A stretch of 64,000 bases of DNA from Ciceribacter sichuanensis (GTDB lineage: Bacteria > Pseudomonadota > Alphaproteobacteria > Rhizobiales > Rhizobiaceae). Positions 36,419 through 45,052 of this stretch are shown in pieces. How positions within the stretch are numbered: the first letter of the stretch is position 1; every line of letters starts with the position of its first letter. The translations under genes and the position numbers were made by a program. The DNA is taken from contig NZ_JAMXLX010000011.1 of the NCBI RefSeq assembly GCF_024055605.1, forward strand, positions 1 to 64,000, written 5' to 3'. The notes below the pieces were generated by a model. The model had not been told where the DNA came from and did no database searches. It saw only the letters and a list, made by a program, of their open reading frames with translations.

Positions 36419-37168
36419 TTAGCCGATTTGGGAGAGGATTGGAAAGGTCTGCTGGAACCAGATCGCCAGATTGGAGACGAAGCCGAACATGAAGGCGAGG
36501 CCGGTCAGCACGAGCAGAGCGCCCATCGCCTTTTCGACGAGGCCGAGATGACGGCGGAAACGGGCAAGAAAGCGCATGAACGCGCCGGAAAAGGCTGCCG
36601 CAATCCAGAACGGTACGGCAAGGCCGAGCGAATAGATGGCGAGCAGGAAGGCTCCCTCGCCCACGGTATCGCGCGAAGCGGCAACGCCGAGGATTGCGCC
36701 GAGAACCGGCCCGATGCAGGGCGTCCAGCCGAAGGCGAAGGCAAGGCCCATGATATAGGCGCCCGAAAGGGTCGCCGGCTTGCCGCCGCTGGAAAAGCGC
36801 ATTTCGCTCGACAGGAACCCTATCCGGAAAAGGCCGAGGAAGTTGAAGCCCATGACGATGATGATCAGGCCGCCGATTTTCGAAAGGAGATCGAGATGCT
36901 GCCGCAGCATCGTGCCTATGGTGGAAGCCCCCGCTCCGAGCGCGACGAATACGGTTGCGAAGCCGAGCGTGAAGATGAAGGCGGAAAGCATCACCGCGCG
37001 GCGTGCGCGGGCATTGCCTCCGGCGGTTGCGCCGGTCCGGAACTGGTCGACCGAAATGCCCGCCATGTAACAGAGATAGGGCGGCACCAGAGGCAGAACG
37101 CAGGGAGAGAGAAACGAAAGCGCACCGGCCAACAAGGCGCTGATGAAAGAGATCTCGGCTATGGACAC
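36419..37168 (-). CDS. ccdA: CcdA-type cytochrome c biogenesis / thiol transporter
   Basis: 249 aa, six helices. It carries reducing equivalents from cytoplasmic thioredoxin across the membrane to periplasmic apocytochrome-c thiols. The redox cysteines are in FLSPCVLPLVPPYL (helix 1) and GWTPCIGPVLGAIL (helix 4). The start is GTG 37168, with GGAG about 10 bases upstream. Confidence 0.93.
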   Translation of the reverse strand: MSIAEISFISALLAGALSFLSPCVLPLVPPYLCYMAGISVDQFRTGATAGGNARARRAVMLSAFIFTLGFATVFVALGAGASTIGTMLRQHLDLLSKIGGLIIIVMGFNFLGLFRIGFLSSEMRFSSGGKPATLSGAYIMGLAFAFGWTPCIGPVLGAILGVAASRDTVGEGAFLLAIYSLGLAVPFWIAAAFSGAFMRFLARFRRHLGLVEKAMGALLVLTGLAFMFGFVSNLAIWFQQTFPILSQIG

Positions 37169-37358
37169 GAAAGGCGGCTCCGCTTCGGGCTATTTCGGCT
37201 CTTCCTAACGCCGGTGCGAGCCTCTTGCCAATCACCTTTGCGTTCGCTGCGACAATGATGCATTTTAGCGCTTGATGGCGCGATTTTTCGGGTTGACCCG
37301 GCGGGGCCGCCTGCATATGTTCCGCCCACTTCCGCAGGCCCTTGAAAATCCTGCCTGG

Positions 37359-37434
37359 GAGAGCGTAGCTCAGCCGGTAGAGCAACTGACTTTTAATCAG
37401 TAGGTCCAGGGTTCGAATCCCTGCGCTCTCACCA
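37359..37434 (+). tRNA. tRNA-Lys (TTT anticodon)
   Basis: A 76-nt cloverleaf. Acceptor arms GAGAGCG (37359-37365) and CGCTCTC (37424-37430) pair fully; discriminator A and encoded CCA (37432-37434). Anticodon stem ACTGA/TCAGT encloses loop CTTTTAA with TTT at 37392-37394. The T arm has GTTCGAATC. No integrase or duplicated 3' end follows, so it is not an occupied attachment site in this window. Confidence 0.97.
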
Positions 37435-38030
37435 CTTTTGAATGTTTCCACTTCGTTTTTTTGACGGTTGTCAGGTGCAATCCTTGACGTGTCCGGATTC
37501 GGCGGATTATCGAAATCTATCGATGGTCTTTTCGGTCAGGCAACAATCTTGGGCATCCATACCAAACTCGGGCGTGTCGCGCGCCCTGCAGGTGTTCATC
37601 GCCGTTTCCCTTGGTCCGTCCTGTTTAATTCGAAACCAACCGCTGACCACTGCGTCTGGCATAAATGCGCTGCCCCCTTCTGGCCCCGAAAGACTGTCGA
37701 CGGTCGGCGCACCTCCATCGTGGGACAGACATGGAGACGCTTTGACGGCACGCGCTGGCTCTATCGGCGCACGGATCGTGATCTGGGCGACTTCGTGGAT
37801 GAGTGGCCCTAAAAGCACGCCCGCCTGTACCTTTTGGTGAATGCGCGATTCCTGTCCGGAGGTGCCACGATGCGCCCTTCTGCAGGCGCAATCACCCGGT
37901 AAGCTACAGGCTGAAACAATTTGTCACCGTTAACATGCTTGCAAGCATATTCAATTAAAACTATCTGCTTTATCGGTTTCACTCGACATAAGGTGGAATC
38001 TCTCGTCCCGCTACATCATGGATTTCCGGT
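37435..38030 (+). other. 596-bp interval between tRNA-Lys and the Rrf2 gene
   Basis: No gene can be called with confidence. One plus-strand reading frame ending at TAA 37810-37812 has a protein-like end (RKTVDGRR, then GQTWRRFDGTRWLYRR and DFVDEWP) but no good start or ribosome-binding site. It may be a small gene or a remnant. The last 100 bp before the Rrf2 gene are AT-rich and hold a 14-bp palindrome (37935-37948), so they are probably promoter. Confidence 0.4.
37935..37948. promoter_or_regulatory. 14-bp perfect palindrome upstream of the Rrf2 gene
   Basis: ATGCTTGCAAGCAT, fully self-complementary, about 83 bp before the Rrf2 start in an AT-rich segment. It is a candidate operator for autoregulation or for a second regulator. 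It does not match the 14-bp motif shared by the other sulfonate-island promoters. Confidence 0.45.
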
Positions 38031-38480
38031 ATGCTCACCAAGAAAGGCAAGTACGGGCTGAAGGCGCTGGTTGACCTTGCGCAGCTTGCGCCAGGCGAAA
38101 CGGCCTTCGTGACCGAGATTGCCACCCGTAACAACATTCCGAAGAAGTTTCTCGACACCATTCTTCTGGAATTGCGGAACAATGGCATGCTTCGCTCCAA
38201 GAAGGGTCCGAACGGTGGCTACTCCCTGTCCAAGCCGGCGAGCGAAATCATGATCGGTCAGGTCATCCGTGCGCTGGATGGTCCGCTGGCGCCGATCCGT
38301 TGTGCCAGTCGCACGGCGTTCGAGGCCTGCGACGATTGTTCCGACCCCGTCGGCTGTCAGGTGCGTCTGTCGATGACCGAAGTACGCGATGCGATCGCTT
38401 CGATCCTCGACAACATGACGCTCGAACAGTTCGTCAGCCGCAAGGGCAGCGACATCGAGGACGGCGTGCTCTCCGTCTGA
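38031..38480 (+). CDS. Rrf2-family transcriptional regulator, probably sulfur-responsive
   Basis: 149 aa. Winged-helix N-terminus (MLTKKGKYGLKALVDLAQLA; recognition region NNIPKKFLDTILLELRNNGM, then GPNGGYSLSKPA). After this comes a cysteine-rich loop, CASRTAFEACDDCSDPVGC, with four cysteines. The spacing differs from IscR (C-x5-C-x7-C), and the N-terminus is not that of RirA. The cysteines could hold an Fe-S cluster or sense thiols. Position at the head of the sulfonate island suggests it controls those genes, perhaps through the shared ATTTTCTAYWAAAT motif. That link is inference. Confidence 0.85.
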   Translation: MLTKKGKYGLKALVDLAQLAPGETAFVTEIATRNNIPKKFLDTILLELRNNGMLRSKKGPNGGYSLSKPASEIMIGQVIRALDGPLAPIRCASRTAFEACDDCSDPVGCQVRLSMTEVRDAIASILDNMTLEQFVSRKGSDIEDGVLSV

Positions 38481-38493
38481 CATCGCTTGCGCG

Positions 38494-39504
38494 CTACACG
38501 CTTCTGCCCGATCTGTCGGCCAGATAGCTCCGGCCGATGGCGAGGATTTCATTGAGCGCCTCTGTCTGCCGGTCTCCGACAGTCCCGCGGGTTGCGACGA
38601 ACTCCAGAATGGAGGCTTGTCGACACGCCTCCCCGATCGTCTGGGCAGCCGGATTGACCTGCGCGATATCGAAGGCTGTTCCGCATGTATGTGTCAGCGC
38701 CGAGAGCGTGGTAGTCTGTACCAGCAACTGTCCGATTGCGCTTTCCCGGTCCGCATCGACGATAACACTCTCCCGGTTCCATTGCTGCTGTCGCGAAAAC
38801 TCGGCAATCGAACGTTCGGTCTCCCCGAGCGTGATCGACGCGAGAAGCAGTCGGTTCAGAGCGGCCGAGAGCCTGACTGCGTCGCGTCCGAGCGCAAGTA
38901 CGCTGTCGCTATGAACGTGTTCGCTGTCGAAGAGAATTCTGGCCGGTCCCGCATTGGAGGATCGCTCGATAGCCCGACCGGGGCTTGCCGGTATCAGCAG
39001 CGCGGTGTCGTCCGTCGGCGAGCGGCGGTTGATCACCAGCCATTCCGCCTGCGGCACGCACAGGCATTCGACCTCGCCCGACAGCGCGTAACCTATTCCG
39101 TCCGGCAGCAGTTGCAGCACCTCGCTGGACTGCACGAAGCAGAATCGCTCACCGGCGGCTGCCCTTGCGAAGGCTGCACGGCGCTGTTCCTCCGTGCCCC
39201 CGTTGCGCAGCAACTCGAGCGACGACAGGTGCAGGGTCAGCATGCTTGCGGCAAGCGGCGTGTGCTGCGCGAGCACTGCCACGATCTGGCTCAGCACCAC
39301 GTTCGATACGTCTGCGCCGCCGAAATCCGAGGGAATCGAAACGGCGAGTAGCCCCGAACGCGAAAGTGCTTCCGATAGGGCGCCGTTCTGCACCCCGGCA
39401 AGTGAGATGGCCAAGTCTTTGGAAACCGCGAGCGCTTCCTCCTCGGTGGTGATTCGGATCGGTGCCGTGCGCTGGCGCTCGTTCAAATGTGTAATCGTGC
39501 CCAT
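38494..39504 (-). CDS. Acyl-CoA dehydrogenase-fold flavoprotein (SfnB/DszC-like)
   Basis: 336 aa, of the acyl-CoA dehydrogenase/FMN-dependent monooxygenase superfamily. N-terminal helical domain (SRSGLLAVSIPSDFGGADVS), central beta domain (FCFVQSSEV), then C-terminal four-helix bundle. It is shorter than a typical about 400-aa dehydrogenase and no clear catalytic Glu region of fatty-acid enzymes is seen. Together with a flavin reductase and ssu genes this points to the SfnB/DszC group that oxidises organosulfur compounds with reduced flavin. ATG 39504 has an excellent AGGAGG. Convergent with the Rrf2 gene. Confidence 0.75.
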   Translation of the reverse strand: MGTITHLNERQRTAPIRITTEEEALAVSKDLAISLAGVQNGALSEALSRSGLLAVSIPSDFGGADVSNVVLSQIVAVLAQHTPLAASMLTLHLSSLELLRNGGTEEQRRAAFARAAAGERFCFVQSSEVLQLLPDGIGYALSGEVECLCVPQAEWLVINRRSPTDDTALLIPASPGRAIERSSNAGPARILFDSEHVHSDSVLALGRDAVRLSAALNRLLLASITLGETERSIAEFSRQQQWNRESVIVDADRESAIGQLLVQTTTLSALTHTCGTAFDIAQVNPAAQTIGEACRQASILEFVATRGTVGDRQTEALNEILAIGRSYLADRSGRSV

Positions 39505-39535
39505 GGCTCTTCCTCCTGTTCACGAATGGACACGG

Positions 39536-39757
39536 TCAGGCAGCATAGGCCGGCGATGGGCCGCAGAAAGATCTCCGCCATTGACCGGTAAACATCACTT
39601 TGCCGAACTCATCGGCTCTGCCAGATGCAGAGGCGTGGGCCAGTCGAGGGTCATATATCGGAGACGGTGCATCGAGATCGGTTCCCGAACCGGAATACGC
39701 ATGCAGCATTCTGCGGTGCTTTTCGCAGGAAAGGCTCAGGACAATATCGAGTTCCAT
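39536..39757 (-). CDS. Small hypothetical protein, 73 aa, in the sulfonate island
   Basis: ATG 39757 follows AGGGGATGCCGGC and encodes 73 residues starting MELDIVLSLSCEKHRRMLHA, then a polar middle and a C-terminal FTGQWRRSFCGPSPAYAA. It lies 31 bp before the SfnB-like gene on the same strand and 70 bp after a copy of the island's shared motif (39827-39840), so it is probably the first cistron of that unit. I do not recognise it; a leader peptide is possible. Confidence 0.4.
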   Translation of the reverse strand: MELDIVLSLSCEKHRRMLHAYSGSGTDLDAPSPIYDPRLAHASASGRADEFGKVMFTGQWRRSFCGPSPAYAA

Positions 39758-39826
39758 GCCGGCATCCCCTGTTTGATATTCTTGTGAGCGGACCGAAGTG
39801 TCACGATAAAACACACTTTAGTCAAC

Positions 39827-39840
39827 ATTTTCGATAAACT
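39827..39840 (-). promoter_or_regulatory. Shared sulfonate-island motif, site 1
   Basis: ATTTTCGATAAACT on the plus strand, matching the island consensus ATTTTC[TG]A[CT][TA]AA. It lies upstream of the 73-aa/SfnB-like unit on the minus strand. The flanks GTCAAC-ATTTTC here and GTCAAT-ATTTTC at 47764 extend the similarity to the left. Confidence 0.5.
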
Positions 39841-39881
39841 CACTGAATTACAAGCGAATCTGGCGCTGGCACCTGTCTCTG

Positions 39882-40463
39882 TCAGTCGCCAATCCTGATG
39901 TATCGTCCGTCCCGATAGGCGAGCGAAGCGCCGCCGCGGGTACGGATGGCCACGACCTTTCCAATCACGATAACGTGGCTATGTCGTTCCAGAGTCTCCT
40001 CCACCTGGCAGTCGATCGCAGCCGCTGCATTTTCCAGAACAGGTGCGCCGCTGGCAAGGAGCGTCCATTCCGCCCCACGGTAACGGTCAGGGCCTTTCAG
40101 TCCGCCCCGCCCGGCAAACTGGTTGGCGATGACCTCGTGCCCGGCGCCGATGATGTTGACACAGAAATGTCCGTAGCGCTCGACCACGGGCCATGTCGAT
40201 GATGTGCGGTTCAGCGAAACCAGCATGCGCGGAGGCTCCACGGAAAGCACGGAGGCCGAGGTAACAGTCGCGCCGGTGCGCGCTTCGCCTTCTCCGGCCG
40301 TGATGATGGTGACCCCGCCGGCCAGCTGCCGGAGAGCTGCCTTGAGGCTATCGGCATCAGCAGGCCGGTCGACGGCCAGGCTTGCCGGTCCATCAACAGT
40401 TTCAAGCGAGCGAAATGCCAGGGAAGAAGGCTGTGTGGTCATCGTCTGCGGTCCCGTTGTCAT
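39882..40463 (-). CDS. Flavin reductase (HpaC/FMN_red type)
   Basis: 193 aa from ATG 40463, which follows AAGGATCTTG; ATG 40442 is an alternative. Split-barrel flavin reductase domain: LRQLAGGVTIITAGEGEART, GATVTSASVLSVEPPRMLVS, GHFCVNIIGAGHEVIANQFA and the C-terminal YRDGRYIRIGD. It supplies free reduced FMN/FAD. In this island it is the likely partner of SsuD and the SfnB-like enzyme, since no SsuE-type NADPH:FMN reductase is present. A much longer open frame upstream is non-coding. Confidence 0.88.
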   Translation of the reverse strand: MTTGPQTMTTQPSSLAFRSLETVDGPASLAVDRPADADSLKAALRQLAGGVTIITAGEGEARTGATVTSASVLSVEPPRMLVSLNRTSSTWPVVERYGHFCVNIIGAGHEVIANQFAGRGGLKGPDRYRGAEWTLLASGAPVLENAAAAIDCQVEETLERHSHVIVIGKVVAIRTRGGASLAYRDGRYIRIGD

Positions 40464-40538
40464 CAAGATCCTTGGTGTAGCCAACACATAACCAGATGAA
40501 GGCATGGAACCGTAGACATCCATTTTCATTATCGATAT

Positions 40539-40552
40539 ATTTAGTAGAAAAT
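40539..40552. promoter_or_regulatory. Shared sulfonate-island motif, site 2
   Basis: ATTTAGTAGAAAAT on the plus strand (reverse complement ATTTTCTACTAAAT), centred between the divergent flavin reductase and FAD-protein genes. It is the best-conserved copy together with the site at 48586. Confidence 0.55.
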
Positions 40553-40613
40553 ATGTTCCCGGAATGGATCTGGGCCGTTCAACGCCCGGATCGAGAACCC
40601 AGAGGAGAACGGC

Positions 40614-42068
40614 ATGCTGAGGATATCGATACCCTTGCAGCAGAAGGCTTTCCAGGTTTCCGGCACATGCCGTGTCGCGATCATCGGCGGCGGCTTCTCC
40701 GGCGCTTCTCTTGCAAGACAGCTCGCCTTGCATGGCGGGCTTGCCTCCGGTGACATCATCGTCTTCGAACCCAGGGAAACACTGGGGGCCGGCGTTGCCT
40801 ATGATACGGCCGATCCGGCGCTGCGGCTCAACGTCGCCGCGCACCGCATGCGCGCCCTGCCCGAGGATCCCGCCGCATTCATCGACTGGCTGGGCGCGAG
40901 CGGTCGTCTCGCGACCGATCCCGATTCGGCGCGGGGCGACGCGATCTATGCCCGGCGCGGGGATTTCGGCGCCTTCATGCAGCAAGTGATGCAGCCTCTT
41001 CTCGAGGAGGAGAAGGTCGTGCATGTTCGCGAGCGGGTGGAGCATGTCAAACGCCATGGCGGTCTCTGGTTGGTCCAGGGAGAAAGCTCGACCGTCTATC
41101 TCGCCGATATCGTCGTCATCGCCACCAGCCACCCCGCCCCACGAGCGCCGGCGCCCCTTGCCCTCGCCCTGAACGGCCATCCCCGTTTCATCACCGATCC
41201 CTCGCGGCCGGGAGCGCTCGACCCGATCATGCCCGACGACCGTGTCTTCGTCGCCGGAGCAGGCCTGACCGCGCTCGACATCGTCGCTTCCCGCATCGCC
41301 CGCGGTCATGCCGGTGCGACGACGATCTTTTCCCGTTCCGGTCTTCTGCCGCGGGAGCAGGATATTGCCAGCCCCGCCCCGTTCGGTGATTTCACCACCA
41401 GCCCGGCGGTTACCGCGCGCATGCTTCTGCGGCAGGTCCGGGCGTGCCTGGCATCGGCAAACGAAGCGGGACTGCCCTGGCAGAGCGTCTTCGATGCGCT
41501 GCGTCAGCAGGGACAGACGATCTGGCGCAATCTGCCGCTCAACGAACAGAAGCGTTTCCTGCGGCATCTGCGCCGGCGTTTCGAAACCCATCGCTACCGC
41601 ATGCCGCCGCAGAATGCCGAGGTCATGCAAAGGGAACTGGCGACGGGGCGGCTTCGCCTGCGGGCGGGTCACATCTGTCGTGTCGAGCGGATCGCTCATC
41701 GCCTGCAACTCGATCTGATTCTGAAACCCGAAGGTATTGTCGAGCGATGCAGCTTCGACTGGGTGATTGCAGCCACAGGGCCGGATCATGCCTCGGTACT
41801 GAAATCCCAGCCCTGGCTGTCCGAGTTGGAGCGAAACGGCTTCGTCATCGCGGATCGGCATGGCGTCGGCATTGCCTGTGACGAGGCGAGCCGCGCCGTT
41901 GATCGAGACGGTCAGGCGGTCGACAATCTCTTCGTCGCCGGTCCCCTCGCCCGCGGTCTTTTCGGAGAATTGACGGGAGTACCGGAGATCGCCCAGCAGA
42001 CGAAGGCTATTGCCGAGAGTATCGGCGCGCAGGAGGCGCGCTCCGTCGTCGGCCGGTTCCTCGGCTGA
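40614..42068 (+). CDS. FAD/NAD(P)-binding oxidoreductase (COG4529-like)
   Basis: 484 aa. N-terminal Rossmann motif VAIIGGGFSGASLARQLA, followed by GAGVAYDTADPALRLNVAAHRM, characteristic of the COG4529 FAD/NAD(P)-binding proteins. A second dinucleotide site VFVAGAGLTALDIVAS lies near residue 210, and LFVAGPLARGLFGELTGVPEI at the C-terminus. Such proteins are often found beside alkanesulfonate genes but have no defined reaction. Divergent from the flavin reductase with the shared motif between; convergent with ssuB. Confidence 0.8.
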   Translation: MLRISIPLQQKAFQVSGTCRVAIIGGGFSGASLARQLALHGGLASGDIIVFEPRETLGAGVAYDTADPALRLNVAAHRMRALPEDPAAFIDWLGASGRLATDPDSARGDAIYARRGDFGAFMQQVMQPLLEEEKVVHVRERVEHVKRHGGLWLVQGESSTVYLADIVVIATSHPAPRAPAPLALALNGHPRFITDPSRPGALDPIMPDDRVFVAGAGLTALDIVASRIARGHAGATTIFSRSGLLPREQDIASPAPFGDFTTSPAVTARMLLRQVRACLASANEAGLPWQSVFDALRQQGQTIWRNLPLNEQKRFLRHLRRRFETHRYRMPPQNAEVMQRELATGRLRLRAGHICRVERIAHRLQLDLILKPEGIVERCSFDWVIAATGPDHASVLKSQPWLSELERNGFVIADRHGVGIACDEASRAVDRDGQAVDNLFVAGPLARGLFGELTGVPEIAQQTKAIAESIGAQEARSVVGRFLG

Positions 42069-42101
42069 CGACTGACTGATCCTCCCGCAAGGCCCACGGT
42101 C

Positions 42102-42929
42102 TCAGCCCTCGCCGAGAATGGCGTCCAGCAATTGCCGCTCGATAGCCGCAAGCTCCGGATCGCCGTGATTGCGCGGATGTTGCGCCGGAATGTCGAGGTC
42201 AAGCGCGATCCGGCCCTGATCCAGCACGATCACGCGGTCCGCGAGGTTGACCGCTTCGCTGACGTCATGGGTCACCAGAACGGCGGTGAAACCGAGTTCC
42301 TTCCATACGCGGCCGATAAGCTGCTGCATGGTGATGCGTGTCAGTGCATCGAGTGCACCAAGCGGTTCGTCGAGCACCAGAAGACCGGGATGACTGACGA
42401 GTGCGCGGGCGAGAGCAACGCGCTGGCGCTGGCCTCCCGAGAGCTTCGCCGGCCATTCGCCCGCCTTTTCCGCAAGCTGCACGTCGCGCAGGGCTTCGCG
42501 CGATTCCCGTAATGCGACCTCGCGGGAAACCCCCTCTCCCAGACCGACGACAACATTGTCGATCACGCTCGCCCATGGCAGCAGCCGGGGCTCCTGAAAG
42601 ACGATGCGGGCATTGGCGCTTGCGCCGTCATTGACAGTGTCGCGGAACGAAATCGTCCCCGCGCTCGGTTGATCGAGCCCGACCAGCAGGCGCAGCAGCG
42701 TACTCTTGCCACAGCCGCTTTTGCCGACGATGGCGAGGAACTGGCCAGCCGGCACGTCGAGATCGATGCTGCGCAGCACGTGATTGGAGCCGAAGCGCTT
42801 GTCGACATGACTGAGCGAGAGTGCAACGGGACCGGAAGCCTCAGCAGGAGCGGCCGGGCCGGTTTCCGCTTCCTGCAGTTCGGCAAGGTCGTGGGGATTG
42901 TGACGGAGGTGGGCGACGTAGCGGTTCAT
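42102..42929 (-). CDS. ssuB: Aliphatic sulfonate ABC transporter ATPase SsuB
   Basis: 275 aa. Walker A GKSGCGKST, Q-loop IVFQEPRLLPWASV, signature LSGGQRQRVALARALV, Walker B LLVLDEPLGALDALTR and H-loop THDVSEA. This is the nitrate/sulfonate/taurine ATPase type. ATG 42929 gives the family N-terminus; the frame to 43007 overlaps ssuC. It is the last gene of the ssuA-ssuA-ssuD-ssuC-ssuB series. Confidence 0.92.
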   Translation of the reverse strand: MNRYVAHLRHNPHDLAELQEAETGPAAPAEASGPVALSLSHVDKRFGSNHVLRSIDLDVPAGQFLAIVGKSGCGKSTLLRLLVGLDQPSAGTISFRDTVNDGASANARIVFQEPRLLPWASVIDNVVVGLGEGVSREVALRESREALRDVQLAEKAGEWPAKLSGGQRQRVALARALVSHPGLLVLDEPLGALDALTRITMQQLIGRVWKELGFTAVLVTHDVSEAVNLADRVIVLDQGRIALDLDIPAQHPRNHGDPELAAIERQLLDAILGEG

Positions 42930-42939
42930 CTCGGCATCC

Positions 42940-43788
42940 TCATTTCTGATAGACCGGGTTCCAGGAGAGCGTGCGCCGCTCCAGACTGCGGGCGATGACG
43001 TCGGCAAGCTTGCCCAGCGCCGCGTAGATCAACAGTGCGAGCACCACGACATCCGTCATCATGAATTCGCGCGCCTCGTTTGCCATATGGCCGATGCCGG
43101 AGGACGCAGCGATCGATTCCGACACGATCAGGGTCAGCCACATGATGCCGAGCGCATAGCGCAGGCCGACGAAGATCGAGGGTAGCGCACCCGGCAGGAT
43201 CACCTTGCGAAACAGCGTCCAGCCGCTCATGCCGTAGATCCGGCCCATTTCCAGAAGGTCCCTGTCCACATTGCGTACCCCGTGGAACGTATTGAGATAG
43301 ATCGGGAAAAGAACGCCGAGCGACGTGAGGAACAGCTTGGATTCCTCGCCGATCCCGAACCACAGGATGACGAGCGGGATCATCGCCAGATGGGGAATGG
43401 TGCGCAGCATCTGCAGTGTCGTATCGGTCAGTTGTTCCGAAAGCTTCGACACGCCATTGGCAATGCCGAGCGCCAGCCCGATGCTGCCGCCGACGATGAG
43501 GCCGGCAAGCGCGCGACCGCCGGATACGGCGATGTCGCGCAGCAGTTCACCGCTCGAAAGCTGGTCGATGAAGGCGATTATCACGTCGCTCGGAGCCGGC
43601 ATGATCCGGGCCGAGATCCAGCCGACGGAGGAGAGCAGCTGCCAGATGGCGATCACGCCTGCCGGAAGCAGATAGGGCACGAACCCGCTGAAGCTGAAAC
43701 GCGGACGCCACCGGGGACGCCAAGCGCCGAACCCTTGGGCCGAACGACTGGCGGCCGGTCTCTCCGTTGGAATGTCATATACCGTCAT
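42940..43788 (-). CDS. ssuC: Aliphatic sulfonate ABC transporter permease SsuC
   Basis: 282 aa, six transmembrane helices after a basic 30-residue N-terminus. The coupling motif is EMGRIYGMSGWTLFRKVILP, then GALPSIFVGLRYALG, as in SsuC/TauC permeases. Ten bases separate it from ssuB. A terminator-like hairpin (43811-43838) lies between it and ssuD, so expression of the permease/ATPase pair may depend on read-through. Confidence 0.92.
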   Translation of the reverse strand: MTVYDIPTERPAASRSAQGFGAWRPRWRPRFSFSGFVPYLLPAGVIAIWQLLSSVGWISARIMPAPSDVIIAFIDQLSSGELLRDIAVSGGRALAGLIVGGSIGLALGIANGVSKLSEQLTDTTLQMLRTIPHLAMIPLVILWFGIGEESKLFLTSLGVLFPIYLNTFHGVRNVDRDLLEMGRIYGMSGWTLFRKVILPGALPSIFVGLRYALGIMWLTLIVSESIAASSGIGHMANEAREFMMTDVVVLALLIYAALGKLADVIARSLERRTLSWNPVYQK

Positions 43789-43810
43789 GGGAGCGCTCTC
43801 CTTGGATGGG

Positions 43811-43838
43811 AAAAAGGCCGCGAGGTGAACTCGCGGCC
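43811..43838 (-). terminator. Terminator/attenuator-like hairpin between ssuD and ssuC
   Basis: Plus strand AAAAA, GGCCGCGAG (43816-43824), GTGAA, CTCGCGGCC (43830-43838). On the minus strand this reads as a perfect 9-bp stem followed by TTTTT, i.e. an intrinsic terminator inside the operon. It would make ssuA/ssuA/ssuD more abundant than ssuC/ssuB. Confidence 0.7.
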
Positions 43839-43857
43839 AAAAGAGGTGCCAGCCGGA

Positions 43858-45027
43858 TCAGGAGCCGGACACCACCTTGAGATTGCCGCCATGGCCGCCG
43901 CCGCCGAACACCTGGCGTTCGCCGAAGGAAGAGCGGATCTGGTTGCGCGGTCCGGCAAGGCCGATTTCCGGGAACAGCAGCTCGGCGACCGTGTAGGCTT
44001 CCTCGAGATGCGGATAGCCCGAAGCCACGATCGTATCGATGCCGAGCTCCTGATATTCGCGCAGCCGAGCGGCAACCGTCTTGGGCGAGCCGACCAGTGC
44101 CGTGCCGGCGCCGGAGCGCACGAGACCGATACCGGCCCAGAGGTTCGGAGAAACCTCGAGCTTGTCGCGGCGGCCGTTATGCAGGGCGACCATGCGCGCC
44201 TGCCCGACTGAATCGGAGTTCTTGGCAAAGCCTTCCTGAGCCGCTGCAATCGTTTCGTCGGAAAGCTTGGAGATCAGCTTGTCGGCTGCTGCCCATGCTT
44301 CGTCGTCGGTTTCGCGGACGATGAAATGCAGACGGATGCCGAAGGAAACTTCCCTGCCCTTCGCCGCAGCCGCCTTGCGAACGGCGGCGATCTTTTCGGC
44401 GACCTGCGCCGGCGGTTCGCCCCAGGTCAGGTACTTCTCGACGTGAGCGCCGGCGAACTTGATGGCCGCATCGGAAGAGCCGCCGAAATAGAGCGGCGGG
44501 CGCGGCTCCTGCACCGGCGGAAAACCGATCTGCGCATTGAGCGCCTTGATGTATTTGCCGTCCAGATTGGCCTTGCCTGTTTCGAGCAGCGAGTTGAACA
44601 CCTGGAAGAATTCTTCCGCATGGTCGTAACGTTCGTCATGCGGCAGGAAGATGCCGTCGCCGGCGAGTTCCTGCGCGCTGCCGCCAACCACGATGTTCAG
44701 GAGCAGGCGACCGTTGGAAACGCGGTCGAGGGTCGAGGCAAGGCGTGCGTAATAGGCCGGCGATGCCGTGCCGGGGCGGATGGCCACGAGGAATTTCAGC
44801 TTTTCGGTATAGGCAGCCAGATTGCCGGCAAGCACGAAGGATTCCTCGCAGGCGACGCCGGTCGGGATCAGCACCCCGGAATAACCGAGGCGGTCGACCG
44901 CCGTCGCGAGCTCGCGGAAGTAACCGGGATCGGACGGGCGGCTGAGATCGTCGGAGCCGAGATAGGTGCCGTCGCCGGAGGTCGGGATGAACCAGAGGAA
45001 GTCGAGCGGTTGGTCGGTCTTGGTCAT
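43858..45027 (-). CDS. ssuD: FMNH2-dependent alkanesulfonate monooxygenase SsuD
   Basis: 389 aa, luciferase-like TIM barrel. It cleaves C-S bonds of alkanesulfonates with FMNH2 and O2, giving sulfite and an aldehyde. SsuD hallmarks: LDFLWFIPTSGDGTYLG at the N-terminus, GVACEESF, LKFLVAIRPGTASP, NGRLLLNIVVGG, the RYDHAEEF loop, and SGYPHLEEAYTVAELLFPEIG near the end. It needs reduced flavin, probably from the reductase at 39882. ATG 45027, 25 bp after the ssuA-like gene. Confidence 0.95.
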   Translation of the reverse strand: MTKTDQPLDFLWFIPTSGDGTYLGSDDLSRPSDPGYFRELATAVDRLGYSGVLIPTGVACEESFVLAGNLAAYTEKLKFLVAIRPGTASPAYYARLASTLDRVSNGRLLLNIVVGGSAQELAGDGIFLPHDERYDHAEEFFQVFNSLLETGKANLDGKYIKALNAQIGFPPVQEPRPPLYFGGSSDAAIKFAGAHVEKYLTWGEPPAQVAEKIAAVRKAAAAKGREVSFGIRLHFIVRETDDEAWAAADKLISKLSDETIAAAQEGFAKNSDSVGQARMVALHNGRRDKLEVSPNLWAGIGLVRSGAGTALVGSPKTVAARLREYQELGIDTIVASGYPHLEEAYTVAELLFPEIGLAGPRNQIRSSFGERQVFGGGGHGGNLKVVSGS

Positions 45028-45052
45028 GGCAATGTCCTTTCAGAAATAAGCG

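Noticed and set aside
37359..37434. tRNA-Lys as the attachment site of an integrated island carrying the sulfonate genes
   Set aside because: No integrase, no repeat of the tRNA 3' end downstream, and codon use of the island matches its neighbours.
40464..41861. Long minus-strand open frame fused in front of the flavin reductase (total 659 codons)
   Set aside because: It is antisense to the clearly coding FAD/NAD(P)-binding gene and has no domain signal. The reductase begins at 40463 with a good ribosome-binding site.
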